From assembly GCA_902785055.1 (NCBI GenBank), contig CACZXG010000005.1, positions 1-44,231 on the forward strand: a stretch of DNA of 44,231 nucleotides, in the 5' to 3' direction. The notes beneath the pieces were generated by a model. That model made no database searches. It was not told the DNA's origin and saw nothing but the letters and a program-made list of their open reading frames with translations. Positions 24,749 to 32,950 of this stretch are shown piece after piece; within the stretch, counting starts at the first letter, position 1, and every line of letters begins with the position of its first letter. The stretch comes from an uncultured Lachnospiraceae bacterium (GTDB taxonomy: Bacteria > Bacillota > Clostridia > Lachnospirales > Lachnospiraceae). The position numbers were made by a program, and so were the translations under genes.

Positions 24749-26440
24749 TCATTCAATACTTTGCACCATTTCGCCCACTGCTGTTCTCATATCTCTGATC
24801 AGTTCCTGCGATTCGTTCATGTTGTCCGATTTCGCGTAGAAGTAGAATTTGATCTTGGGCTCTGTTCCTGAAGGCCTCATGGCGAACCAGTTGCCGTCGG
24901 TCATTTTATATATGAGCACATTTGAGGCCGGAACATCTTTGTATCCGTTTATGTAATCCGTGCACTTGTCAACCACAAATCTTCCGAATCTTCCGGGCTT
25001 ATTGCCGCGGAACACATCCATGATGCGCCCGATCCTCTCGGCGCCCTCAATGCCCTTGAGCACCAGTGACACCTGGTCCTCGGCATAATAGCCGTATTTT
25101 TTATACAGGGAATCGAGATACTGCAGCAGGGTCATGCCGTTCTTGCGGCACCAGGCAGCCAGCTCCATGATCAGCATGGAGGCGCATATGCCGTCCTTGT
25201 CGCGGATCTCCACGCCGGGCGCGCACCCGATACTCTCCTCATAGCCGAAGAAATAAGTGTATCCCATATCCTCCGCCTTCGGAATGACACCGCAGATATT
25301 CTTGAATCCGGTCAGAGCGTCGAACACGCGGATCCCGAAATTCTCGCAGATCACCCGGCCGAAATTTCCTGTGACGATGGACTTTATCATCGCGGCTTTT
25401 TTGGGAAGTTTACCCTTCTCGTTCATGCTCCTTGCCATATAGGCGATCAGAAGCGCTCCGGTCTGGTTTCCGTTCAGAGGTATATAGCCGCCCTTCCCGT
25501 CGGAGACCTCAACAGCCATTCTGTCGCTGTCCGGGTCTGTCGCGATCAGGACGTCCGCGCCGACTTTGCGGCCCAGCTCCTCTGACAAGGCAAAGGCTTT
25601 AGGATCCTCCGGGTTGGGATAACCCACAGTCGTGAATTCCGGATCGGGATCCTTCTGCTCGGGAACAATGTAAAAATTCTCGTACCCGAGGTCCGCCGCC
25701 AGTTTCTGCATCGGGATACTGCCCGCGCCATTGAGGGGGGTATAGACGACAGGGATCGTCCTGTCGATCTCGTCATCCGAGCGCTGTCTCATGGACATAA
25801 CATAGTCGAGGTATGCAAGGTCCATCTCCTCGCCCAGCATCCTGACTTTTCTCTCCTCGATGGCCTCTTCCAGCGGAATTCTCTTAAACTGATCAAAGAG
25901 ATCCAGCGCCAGTATCTCCTTAAGCATCCCGTCGGAGATCTCGCCGGAGATCTGCGCGCCGTCCATCCAGTAAACTTTATATCCGTTGTATTCCTTCGGA
26001 TTATGACTGGCTGTCATATTGATGCCGCCCAGTGCCGCGAAACTTCTTATGGCAAATGACAGCTCGGGCGTAGGACGGAGCGAAGGGAACAGGTACGCCT
26101 TGATCCCGTTTCCTGCCAGGATCTCCGCTGCAAGCTGCGCGAACTCCTTGGAATTGTAGCGGCTGTCATAGGCCAGGACAAATCCCCGGTTCACATCCTC
26201 CCCTGAACTCAGAATATAGTTGGCGATACCCTGAGTCGCGCGGCCTACCGTAAACTCATTCATGCGGTTCGTTCCGGCTCCGAAGATCCCGCGAAGACCT
26301 GCTGTTCCGAACTCGATCTCCTTATAGAAGCGGTCCTTGATCTCCGCGTCATCGCCCTTTATCGCGAGAAGCTCCGCGTGAAACGGATGATCCTCCGGAA
26401 GCCTTTTAAGCCACTCCTCATATCTTTCCATGTACCCCAT
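24749..26440 (-). CDS. pgcA: Phosphoglucomutase/phosphosugar mutase
   Basis: The 563-residue enzyme belongs to the alpha-D-phosphohexomutase family. The active-site phosphoserine is in TASHNPKEYNGYK (about residue 145), the metal loop is DPDSDR (about 303), the sugar-binding loop is GYEESIG, and the phosphate-binding loop near the C-terminus is RPSGTEPKIKFY. It converts glucose 1-phosphate to glucose 6-phosphate, linking glycogen and alpha-glucoside use to Pgi next door. The symbol is by family and length; phosphomannomutase activity is possible. AAGGAGGG precedes the ATG. The gene diverges from the GH4 glycosidase gene across a 220-base region. Confidence 0.94.
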   Translation of the reverse strand: MGYMERYEEWLKRLPEDHPFHAELLAIKGDDAEIKDRFYKEIEFGTAGLRGIFGAGTNRMNEFTVGRATQGIANYILSSGEDVNRGFVLAYDSRYNSKEFAQLAAEILAGNGIKAYLFPSLRPTPELSFAIRSFAALGGINMTASHNPKEYNGYKVYWMDGAQISGEISDGMLKEILALDLFDQFKRIPLEEAIEERKVRMLGEEMDLAYLDYVMSMRQRSDDEIDRTIPVVYTPLNGAGSIPMQKLAADLGYENFYIVPEQKDPDPEFTTVGYPNPEDPKAFALSEELGRKVGADVLIATDPDSDRMAVEVSDGKGGYIPLNGNQTGALLIAYMARSMNEKGKLPKKAAMIKSIVTGNFGRVICENFGIRVFDALTGFKNICGVIPKAEDMGYTYFFGYEESIGCAPGVEIRDKDGICASMLIMELAAWCRKNGMTLLQYLDSLYKKYGYYAEDQVSLVLKGIEGAERIGRIMDVFRGNKPGRFGRFVVDKCTDYINGYKDVPASNVLIYKMTDGNWFAMRPSGTEPKIKFYFYAKSDNMNESQELIRDMRTAVGEMVQSIE

Positions 26441-26660
26441 ACTGTTCCCTCCTTTTACTTAACAAGCGTTTATTTAACGCGGTCAGTTCCTCGCTTCAGC
26501 TCTTCATATAAATGATCCGGCCGTCTCTATTTTATCATAAGTGCGCTCCGATTACCCTTTTACCCGAGTTATTTTATTAAACTGTTGCATCCTGCCACAT
26601 TACTCCATGTATCATAACTGCGCCTTCTGCTATCCTGTAACAAAATATCTTAGGAGGGGT
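26441..26660. other. Divergent regulatory region between pgcA and the GH4 gene
   Basis: This 220-base gap holds no gene I can support. It has the hairpin GCGTTtatttAACGC (26466-26480) in the pgcA leader and a weak plus-strand candidate, TTGCAT with TATCAT 19 bases later, for the GH4 gene. No recognised riboswitch was seen. Confidence 0.4.
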
Positions 26661-27986
26661 ATGACTGTGAAAATAGCTTTTATGGGTGCAGGAAGCACCG
26701 TTTTCGCAAGAAATGTGATCGGAGACTGCATGTGCAGCGAAGCGCTGCGCGACAGTGTCTTCGCCCTGTATGATATCGACGCGGCAAGGCTCGAAGAGAG
26801 CCGGACTATCCTCGAAGCCATGCGTTCTGTTCTTGGCGGATACGGCAGGATCGAGTGCTATTTGGGCGTCGAAAACCGCCGTAAGGCTCTTGCCGGCGCA
26901 TCCTTCGTCGTCAACGCGATCCAGGTGGGCGGATACGATCCCGCCACCATTATTGACTTCGAGATCCCCAAAAAATACGGCCTGCGCCAGACTATCGCGG
27001 ATACTCTCGGTATCGGAGGCATCATGCGCGCGCTGCGCACGATCCCGGTCATGGAAGATTTTGCCGGGGATATGGAAGAAGTGTGTCCGGACGCGCTCCT
27101 TCTGAACTACACTAACCCGATGGCCATGCTGTCCGGTTATATGCAGCGCTACACCGGCGTCAAGACCGTGGGCCTGTGTCACAGCGTGCAGGTCTGTTCG
27201 AAAGATCTTCTCACTTTTGTCGGCATGGAAGACAGGCTCGAGGGGCGCAAAGAGCTGATCGCGGGGATCAACCACATGGCGTGGCTGCTTGAGATCCGCG
27301 ACAGGGACGGCAATGACCTCTATCCCGAGATCAAATCCCGCATCGCTGCCAAAATAGCGGATCCCGAATTCAAGGACAAAGTCCGTTTTGACTATATCCG
27401 TAATTTCGGCTACTATTGTACTGAGTCCAGTGAACACAACGCAGAGTACAACGGCTTTTATATAAAGAGCAGATATCCGGAACTCATAGACCGCTACAAC
27501 ATCCCGCTGGACGAATATCCGCGCCGCTGCATTAACCAGATCGAGTCCTGGAAGAAGGAATATGCAGAACTTCTTGAGACAGGTGTCAAGACTCACGAGC
27601 GCTCCAGGGAGTACGCCTCCCACATCATGGAATCCGTGGTTACCGGCACTCCCTATCAGATTGGCGGCAATGTCCTCAATACCGGCCATCTGATCAGCAA
27701 CCTCCCCGAAGAGGCCTGCGTAGAGGTTCCCTGCCTTGTTAACGGCCGCGGGATCAATCCCTGCCGCGTCGGAGCTCTTCCGGTCGTATGCGCGGCCATG
27801 AATATGACAAACATAAACGTGCAGCTCCTCACCATTGAGGCAGCCCGCACTCATAAGCTCGAGCACGTCTATCAGGCGGCCATGCTCGATCCCCACACGG
27901 GGAGCGAGCTCGACATCGATACCATCAAAAAGATGGTTGACGAACTGATCGCGGCGCACGGGGATTATTTGCCGAAGTTTCACTGA
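26661..27986 (+). CDS. Glycoside hydrolase family 4 enzyme, alpha-galactosidase (MelA)-like
   Basis: The 441-residue enzyme is a GH4 glycosidase, which uses NAD+ and Mn2+ in a redox-elimination mechanism. It has the dinucleotide site MGAGSTVFA (8-16), NYTNPMAM, the metal-binding GLCHSVQ with Cys and His near 172-173 and GINHMAW near 202. The tetrad CHSV is the signature reported for alpha-galactosidases of this family, whereas 6-phospho-glycosidases show CDMP or CNVP, so a non-phosphorylated sugar such as melibiose is likely. ATG 26661 is three bases after AGGAGGGG; GTG 26667 has better spacing and could be the true start. A phosphatase-like HAD gene follows. Confidence 0.9.
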   Translation: MTVKIAFMGAGSTVFARNVIGDCMCSEALRDSVFALYDIDAARLEESRTILEAMRSVLGGYGRIECYLGVENRRKALAGASFVVNAIQVGGYDPATIIDFEIPKKYGLRQTIADTLGIGGIMRALRTIPVMEDFAGDMEEVCPDALLLNYTNPMAMLSGYMQRYTGVKTVGLCHSVQVCSKDLLTFVGMEDRLEGRKELIAGINHMAWLLEIRDRDGNDLYPEIKSRIAAKIADPEFKDKVRFDYIRNFGYYCTESSEHNAEYNGFYIKSRYPELIDRYNIPLDEYPRRCINQIESWKKEYAELLETGVKTHERSREYASHIMESVVTGTPYQIGGNVLNTGHLISNLPEEACVEVPCLVNGRGINPCRVGALPVVCAAMNMTNINVQLLTIEAARTHKLEHVYQAAMLDPHTGSELDIDTIKKMVDELIAAHGDYLPKFH

Positions 27987-28050
27987 CGCATAGATAAGGC
28001 GGCCTGCGCTGACCATATCTTCTGTGAAAAATCGGCTGCAGGAGGAATCT

Positions 28051-28710
28051 ATGAAGAAAAAAGCTGTGATCTTTGATATGGACGGGCTGATGTTCGATAC
28101 CCAGTGTATCTACGACAAAGCATTTGACGACATAGCCATGAAACTGTTCAGGTTCGAAATGTCCGAGGAGATGCATCTGGCTCTGATGGGAAGAAGCGGC
28201 CAGGATATGATCGATACTGCCGCCCGCTACCTGCCTGAAGGAGCGGATGCGGAAGCTTTCATACGTCAGACTTTTGATCTGGTCGCGGAACTTGTCAAAA
28301 CAGAGCTGCGCGCAAGGCCCGGCCTCGATACGATCCTGACCTATCTGTCAGCTAAGGGACATCCCATCGGACTGGCGAGCGGAAGTGACCGCAAGATCGT
28401 CAACAGCAACCTTGAGAGTGCTGGAATCGGTCACTATTTTGCCGCTACTCTGTGCGGCGACGAAGTGGTCCTCGGCAAACCACATCCGGAAGGTTATATC
28501 AAGGCTGCGGCAATGATCGGATACAGGCCGGAGGACTGCTATGTGCTCGAAGACAGTCCCAACGGTATTCTCGCCGCTTACAGAGCGGGCTGCGCGCCGA
28601 TCATGGTACCGAACAATGTAGCGCCGGATCAGGCCGCGCGGGACATGTGCGCGGGGATCTACGATTCTCTTTCTGATGTCGCCGCGGCAATGGAGAGCGG
28701 TGAACTGTAG
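28051..28710 (+). CDS. HAD hydrolase, beta-phosphoglucomutase/sugar-phosphatase-like
   Basis: The 219-residue protein has motif I DMDGLMFDT (Asp9, Asp11), motif II GLASGSDRK, the motif III Lys in LGKPHPEGY and motif IV VLEDSPNGILAA, with a helical cap in residues about 15-85. This matches the beta-phosphoglucomutase and 2-deoxyglucose-phosphatase branch. A role in removing or isomerising a sugar phosphate released from sugar breakdown fits its place 64 bases after the GH4 gene, but the substrate is inferred. CAGGAGGAATCT precedes ATG 28051. Confidence 0.87.
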   Translation: MKKKAVIFDMDGLMFDTQCIYDKAFDDIAMKLFRFEMSEEMHLALMGRSGQDMIDTAARYLPEGADAEAFIRQTFDLVAELVKTELRARPGLDTILTYLSAKGHPIGLASGSDRKIVNSNLESAGIGHYFAATLCGDEVVLGKPHPEGYIKAAAMIGYRPEDCYVLEDSPNGILAAYRAGCAPIMVPNNVAPDQAARDMCAGIYDSLSDVAAAMESGEL

Positions 28711-28720
28711 ACAATTGATA

Positions 28721-28754
28721 AAAGAAAGGGGCCTGCGCAGCAAGCCCCTTTTTC
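28721..28754 (+). terminator. Terminator after the HAD gene, also facing the TerD gene
   Basis: AAAGGGGC (28725-28732) pairs with GCCCCTTT (28744-28751); TTTTT follows on the plus strand. The minus strand has TTTCTTTT beyond the stem, so it can stop both converging transcripts. Confidence 0.85.
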
Positions 28755-28780
28755 AATGATCATAAACAGTGTCTTATTTC

Positions 28781-31057
28781 TCACGCCTCCAGGAAGAAAT
28801 TACGGTCCACCAGACTCACCGCTTTCTCCTCCTCAGGCTTTCCGATCGTCAGGATCAGGTCTGCCTCCTCCGCGGAGTCCGCATACACAGCGCCCTGCGC
28901 CTCCAGCATCAGGTCCAGATATCTCTTAAGTGACAAGGTCGGCGCCGTTTCTCTGTACATTCCCTTGGGCATCGCAAATCGCGAGGCCTTTTCCGGTGCT
29001 CTGCCGGTGAAGAAAAGCAGTCTTTTCTTCACATCCACATATCCGTAATTGAGCCTTGTTTCCCCGGAGCGCAGTTCGTGAGTAAAGAAGCAGTTCTTCG
29101 GATCGTATAGTTTTACTTTCTCCCCAAATCTCTTTACAGCCATCATCCCGACATAGCAGGTCTCTATCCGGTCAAAAGACTGCTTGCCGTAGTAAAGGTG
29201 AATTGAAGCTTCAGCATTGCGCAAAGGCGCGTCCATATTGATATCGATATACTCTGCCGCATTACTGTGGGTGATATCTCCGGAGTGAACGATCCCCGAC
29301 TTGTTGAAATGAGCGTCCCATCCCACATCGATGGATTCTCCCTCAAGGTCATATGCCTTTGCGTGAAGATCCACGTCCACACGGCTCTTGTCGTTCCAGT
29401 AGACAAAAAAGCGAAGCCGCTTCACTTCCTCCGGGATCCGGATCGCCATTCCGCTTGGCAGGTAGCCTCCCTCCGAAGATTTCTTCCCGCCCTCGAGACG
29501 GCTGTACGACAGATCGAATTCCTCTGCAGACACAAAGACCTTCTTTCCTGCCAGTTCCGTGTGCGCTTTCTCCATGTGCGCTCGCAGAACATCTTCCAGG
29601 ATCGCTCTCACCCTCCCTGAATAGGGGGCGGTTCTTCTGTAAAGATCACAGGCCGCCTTATACTCCCGGTCCATTTCCCGGATTTCCCTTCGGCACTGAC
29701 TGATCCTGTCCTTTGCATTCCGGATCACTTCGTCCGCATAACCTTTTGCAAGCATCAGCCTGTACTTCGCATAAACCGCTTCCGGGTTCTTCACAGTCTC
29801 CGAACACTGTTCCATGTATCTTTCCTGTTCAGCTCTCATCCGCCGGTAAATATCTTCCTGCGGGGCATTTTCCTCCTTGAAATCCAGCGCGTTTAAAATG
29901 TCTATGATCGTGTGGGCGCTCAGCTTGCCTGCGTTCTCCACCAGCCTGTCCCGGATTTCCCGGTCCGGATATCCCATCCGCAAAAGCCATCCGATCATGC
30001 GCAGCATCATTCCGGGGCGCTTTGCTATGAAGTCCAGCGCGCCTTCGTCACCTGAAGCAAGCAGATATTTGACCTGTGCCTCCCAGGACCTCAGTTCACC
30101 GTTTCTAAGAGCCCGCACCGCTTCCAAGTGTGCCGCACTCCGTGAATACATGTTGTAATCGAGGAACTGCAGAACCGTGATGCACTTCTCCCTCTTGCCG
30201 CGTGACAGGATCAGATTGGCCTTAAAATCCGCCGCGGGATATGACTCCAGGAGTTTGACGATCGCTCTCTTTTCACTTGTCCGGAAATGATAGCGGTGCA
30301 TTGGCAGAACAGCACCTGTACTTTTCATCACGTCGCCGGTATGCTGGCAGATCTGCCGCCAGAGCAGGACCCTTCTGTCTGCAGCATCCCCCGGGATCTT
30401 CCCGACTTCCGGTCCGGTTCTCAGGATCGCGTCAAAGAGCACTGCCAGGTTTTCCTTAAAGGGCACCTGCAGACCCGCAATATCTTCCGGCTCAATGTAT
30501 GGCAGAGCCTCAACTGTCAATTCCCGCCCGGGGAGCGTCAGCCGCTCTCTTTTATGCATGATACGGGTGAGCGCAGTGAGCGGCGCCTTATCTTGGGGCA
30601 CAAGTTCCAGGACCTTGGCCTTCAGCAAGGTGTCATCGCTCTCCGTTTTCTCAGTCGACGTCACATCCGGCAGCCATCCGCGCTTTACCTCCACCCCGAA
30701 AAGCAGCTCCAGATCATAAGTGGAAAAATAGTGGATCATCTGGTGCATGCGGAACTCGGCCTCGCTCATCCCCATCACCTGAAGCGGGAAGTCAGGATAC
30801 ATGGGAGGTGCCGAGACCTTGGGCAAAAGACTGCGAAAATGCTGTGCGAACCCGTACAGCGAAGGACTGCCGGCGAGCGCGATCAAATCCTTCGGTTTGA
30901 GCGTAAAGCCGAGATTTATAAGCTCCTCGTTCACTGTCACAGCCTGCGCCAGCTTCTCGTCTGTCAGCTGCGAACTGTCCTCCGAAGCCGGAGTATACGC
31001 CGCCAGCCTGAGTTCGGATAGCAGCAGTTTCTCAAATCTGATAGTAAATTGATCCAT
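28781..31057 (-). CDS. Large protein with a C-terminal TerD-like domain
   Basis: The 758 residues divide into an alpha-helical N-terminal region (about 1-400, with LINLGFTLKPKDLIALAG and FRSLLPKVSAPPMYPDFP), a helical or coiled-coil middle (about 400-510, rich in Arg/Glu: RAEQERYMEQ, EIREMDREYKAACD), and a TerD-like beta domain (about 525-670: RLRFFVYWND, VDVDLHAKA, DITHSNAAEYIDI). The last 90 residues are a tail. TerD domains bind calcium and occur in tellurite and stress-response operons; no other ter gene is nearby. No signal peptide. CAGGAGAATGAT before ATG 31057 fixes the start; the 32-residue extension upstream is not supported. The overall role is unknown. Confidence 0.83.
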   Translation of the reverse strand: MDQFTIRFEKLLLSELRLAAYTPASEDSSQLTDEKLAQAVTVNEELINLGFTLKPKDLIALAGSPSLYGFAQHFRSLLPKVSAPPMYPDFPLQVMGMSEAEFRMHQMIHYFSTYDLELLFGVEVKRGWLPDVTSTEKTESDDTLLKAKVLELVPQDKAPLTALTRIMHKRERLTLPGRELTVEALPYIEPEDIAGLQVPFKENLAVLFDAILRTGPEVGKIPGDAADRRVLLWRQICQHTGDVMKSTGAVLPMHRYHFRTSEKRAIVKLLESYPAADFKANLILSRGKREKCITVLQFLDYNMYSRSAAHLEAVRALRNGELRSWEAQVKYLLASGDEGALDFIAKRPGMMLRMIGWLLRMGYPDREIRDRLVENAGKLSAHTIIDILNALDFKEENAPQEDIYRRMRAEQERYMEQCSETVKNPEAVYAKYRLMLAKGYADEVIRNAKDRISQCRREIREMDREYKAACDLYRRTAPYSGRVRAILEDVLRAHMEKAHTELAGKKVFVSAEEFDLSYSRLEGGKKSSEGGYLPSGMAIRIPEEVKRLRFFVYWNDKSRVDVDLHAKAYDLEGESIDVGWDAHFNKSGIVHSGDITHSNAAEYIDINMDAPLRNAEASIHLYYGKQSFDRIETCYVGMMAVKRFGEKVKLYDPKNCFFTHELRSGETRLNYGYVDVKKRLLFFTGRAPEKASRFAMPKGMYRETAPTLSLKRYLDLMLEAQGAVYADSAEEADLILTIGKPEEEKAVSLVDRNFFLEA

Positions 31058-31112
31058 ATCATTCTCCTGCATAAGTCGGATTACAGCTCTTTTACCCCGG
31101 AAAATACACAAA

Positions 31113-31225
31113 AACAGGGGCAGGCTATCTGATGACTGACATTTGTACACCAAACAAAGGAGTTGCCTCCTTTACCAAGTTAAAAGGATGTCATCACAGG
31201 GTGTACAAAGACGCCTGCCCCTGTT
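31113..31225 (-). terminator. Structured intergenic element; outer stem resembles a terminator
   Basis: AACAGGGGCAGGC (31113-31125) pairs with GCCTGCCCCTGTT (31213-31225), and TTTTTG follows on the minus strand. It lies after the nuclease gene and could end that transcript. The 87-base interior is not a simple loop: TGATGAC (31130-31136) matches GTCATCA (31190-31196), TTTGTACACC (31142-31151) matches GGTGTACAAA (31200-31209) in crossing order, and AAAGGAG-TTGC-CTCCTTT (31156-31173) forms a hairpin. It may therefore be a structured RNA or a small mobile-type repeat as well as a terminator. Confidence 0.6.
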
Positions 31226-31284
31226 TCTTACTTCCATATTCAGTTTACTACATTAATCCCGCTCTGACTACCTGTGCTTACAGA

Positions 31285-32082
31285 TCAGTCAGATGCATTG
31301 GCGCGGCGGTTATTTCCCGTCTCATAGTCGATCTCAAATCCCGGCTGAACGTTGTAGCAGAAGGCACAGAATTGAACCCGCGGATCCTCAACCGATCTGG
31401 CCTCCATAAGGACACCTGCACAGACCAGATTGTCGCCGTCAAAATACGGCCTTACCCTGTACATCACATGATGACCGGTTCCCTCTACATACCTGACGAC
31501 CGACTCCTCAAATGGCAGCATGCCCTCCACATTCATGTACCGGGTCCCGGTAATAAGGTTGCGCTCATTGGCATCCTGTCCTGTGAGCAAATGCCCGATC
31601 AGATGACACCTGTTAAAGAGCATCTCGCCGTCTATATCGCTGTAGCGGTTCGTGTTCCATCCCGTCGGCTTCACGGAACTGATATCGCCTCGCTCCTGCT
31701 TGGGAAGAGTTTCGGGTCCGACGCACGCGTATGCTCCCGTGCACCGCCCCAGTTCATCCAGGGGCCAATACTCGTGAAAAGCTTCCTCCGTCATCTCCTC
31801 TTTCGTGAAAAAGGGAATATCTCCGTTGATATCGACATAGGCCCTTCCGGAATAGACCGGAACCATGTCAAGATCAAACTCTGCCGCTGTATTTCCCGGA
31901 TCCCTTCCCTCAGTCTGCGTCAGGGCCGGGACCGGAAACTCCTGTGTTCCTGCACTCTCCTGCTTCCGAATCCCGATATATGCCAGGACCAACAGAACCA
32001 GCAAAACCACGCACGAAGCTTTCTTCAGGTTTCTCCGGATGGCATATTGTCTCCGCCGGTCTCTCTTAGTCCCCCTTTTCAT
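31285..32082 (-). CDS. Membrane-anchored DNA/RNA non-specific endonuclease, EndA-like
   Basis: The 265 residues start with a basic cytoplasmic tail and one membrane helix (about 23-38), leaving the rest outside. The beta-beta-alpha-metal nuclease core is visible as NRCHLIGH (157-164), ANERNLITGTRYMN (171-184) with the metal-binding Asn175, then MLPFEE and HHVMYRVRPYF. The family's usual DRGH is NRCH here. Relatives such as streptococcal EndA degrade DNA during uptake or for nutrition. AAAGGA follows the upstream gene's stop directly and lies six bases before this ATG, so both genes are translated together. Confidence 0.88.
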   Translation of the reverse strand: MKRGTKRDRRRQYAIRRNLKKASCVVLLVLLVLAYIGIRKQESAGTQEFPVPALTQTEGRDPGNTAAEFDLDMVPVYSGRAYVDINGDIPFFTKEEMTEEAFHEYWPLDELGRCTGAYACVGPETLPKQERGDISSVKPTGWNTNRYSDIDGEMLFNRCHLIGHLLTGQDANERNLITGTRYMNVEGMLPFEESVVRYVEGTGHHVMYRVRPYFDGDNLVCAGVLMEARSVEDPRVQFCAFCYNVQPGFEIDYETGNNRRANASD

Positions 32083-32090
32083 GGATTCCT

Positions 32091-32711
32091 TTACTCATTG
32101 AGATCAATGTTCTGCATCATCAGGTCGTCTGTACCCACTCCGCATACATTGACCGTATACCACCCGCAGGTGGCGCTGTGCGTTGTGCCGCCTCCGTCCT
32201 CGATCATCTCGAACATGCAGATTGTATAAGTGCCGTCCTTATTGGCTGTGTACGATACGTTGGGCGGATAGAAATCATTCGTTTTATAGTAGTGGTTCTG
32301 AGCCAGCTTGCAGAGTTCCTCCGGCGTATATACCTTGCTGTAAAGCGTCAGATCGATCTCTTTTCCGAAAACAGTGTCCGTACCCTTCGCATCCGTTCCG
32401 ATCGAATACTGCGCGTAAGTCGTGCTGTGTACCGTACCGTCCGCTTCCTTTACTTCTTCAAAAAGGATGATCTCGTATAAACCGTTCCCCATGTCCCGGC
32501 AGGACACCTTGGGCGGATAAAAACCGCTCTCGCTGGTGCGCTTGTAATAGTACTGGGACATGCAGCTGAGTTCTCCGGGGGTGTATTCCCGCAGTTCGGC
32601 GTTTTCAGCCCGGGCTGCCGCTGCAGCCGCGCCCGTTCCTGCTGCGCCGAAGATCACGCTGATCCCGAGGAACGCAGCAGCAATATAAATGATTAATTTA
32701 TGGATATTCAT
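32091..32711 (-). CDS. Secreted protein with two copies of an 80-residue repeat
   Basis: A signal peptide (1-34, ending in AAAAAARA) is followed by two related units: residues 43-121 (YTPGELSCMSQYYYKR, FYPPKVSC, YEIILFEEV, GTVHSTTYAQYSI) and 128-204 (YTPEELCKLAQNHYYK, FYPPNVSY, YTICMFEMI, GTTHSATCGWYTV). Each unit predicts a helix then a four-strand sheet. I do not recognise the family. It lies eight bases upstream of the nuclease gene in one operon, so a role alongside extracellular DNA degradation, or as its inhibitor or partner, is possible but unproven. Confidence 0.82.
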   Translation of the reverse strand: MNIHKLIIYIAAAFLGISVIFGAAGTGAAAAAARAENAELREYTPGELSCMSQYYYKRTSESGFYPPKVSCRDMGNGLYEIILFEEVKEADGTVHSTTYAQYSIGTDAKGTDTVFGKEIDLTLYSKVYTPEELCKLAQNHYYKTNDFYPPNVSYTANKDGTYTICMFEMIEDGGGTTHSATCGWYTVNVCGVGTDDLMMQNIDLNE

Positions 32712-32950
32712 AATATCGTCCTTTCTAAGCCGGACTTATATTATATCACTTTTTTGCCATTTTACAAATATCAAGGTAATCACAGGTTCCCGGAGCCGTC
32801 TTTTAATTAAGAAATCCGTCTGTTTTCAGACTGCGGCACAGGCAGTTGTGAACATACTGTAAAAAGATGCTTTCGATACTTGCGCTAATTCGATCACTTC
32901 CGTTACAGTAATAACAGATATTCCAATTGTTCTCAATTAATGGAGGCACA
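32712..32950. promoter_or_regulatory. Divergent promoter region with an 8-base inverted repeat
   Basis: For the minus strand: TTGTAA (32762-32767), a 16-base spacer and TATAAT (32740-32745). For the plus strand TTGCGC near 32880 with TACAGT is a weak candidate. TACTGTAA (32855-32862) and TTACAGTA (32903-32910) form a perfect inverted pair 40 bases apart, and a small hairpin GTCTG-TTTT-CAGAC lies at 32818-32831. No gene is supported here. Confidence 0.55.

Noticed and set aside
26466-26480. Hairpin GCGTT-AACGC in the pgcA leader as a terminator
   Set aside because: Stem of five bases and no T run; kept only as part of the regulatory region.
26577-28016. A 479-codon open frame on the minus strand opposite the GH4 gene
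   Set aside because: No motif or binding site; the plus-strand GH4 frame is supported throughout.
28781-31057. Tellurite-resistance operon
   Set aside because: Only one TerD-like domain, no terA/B/C/Z partner.
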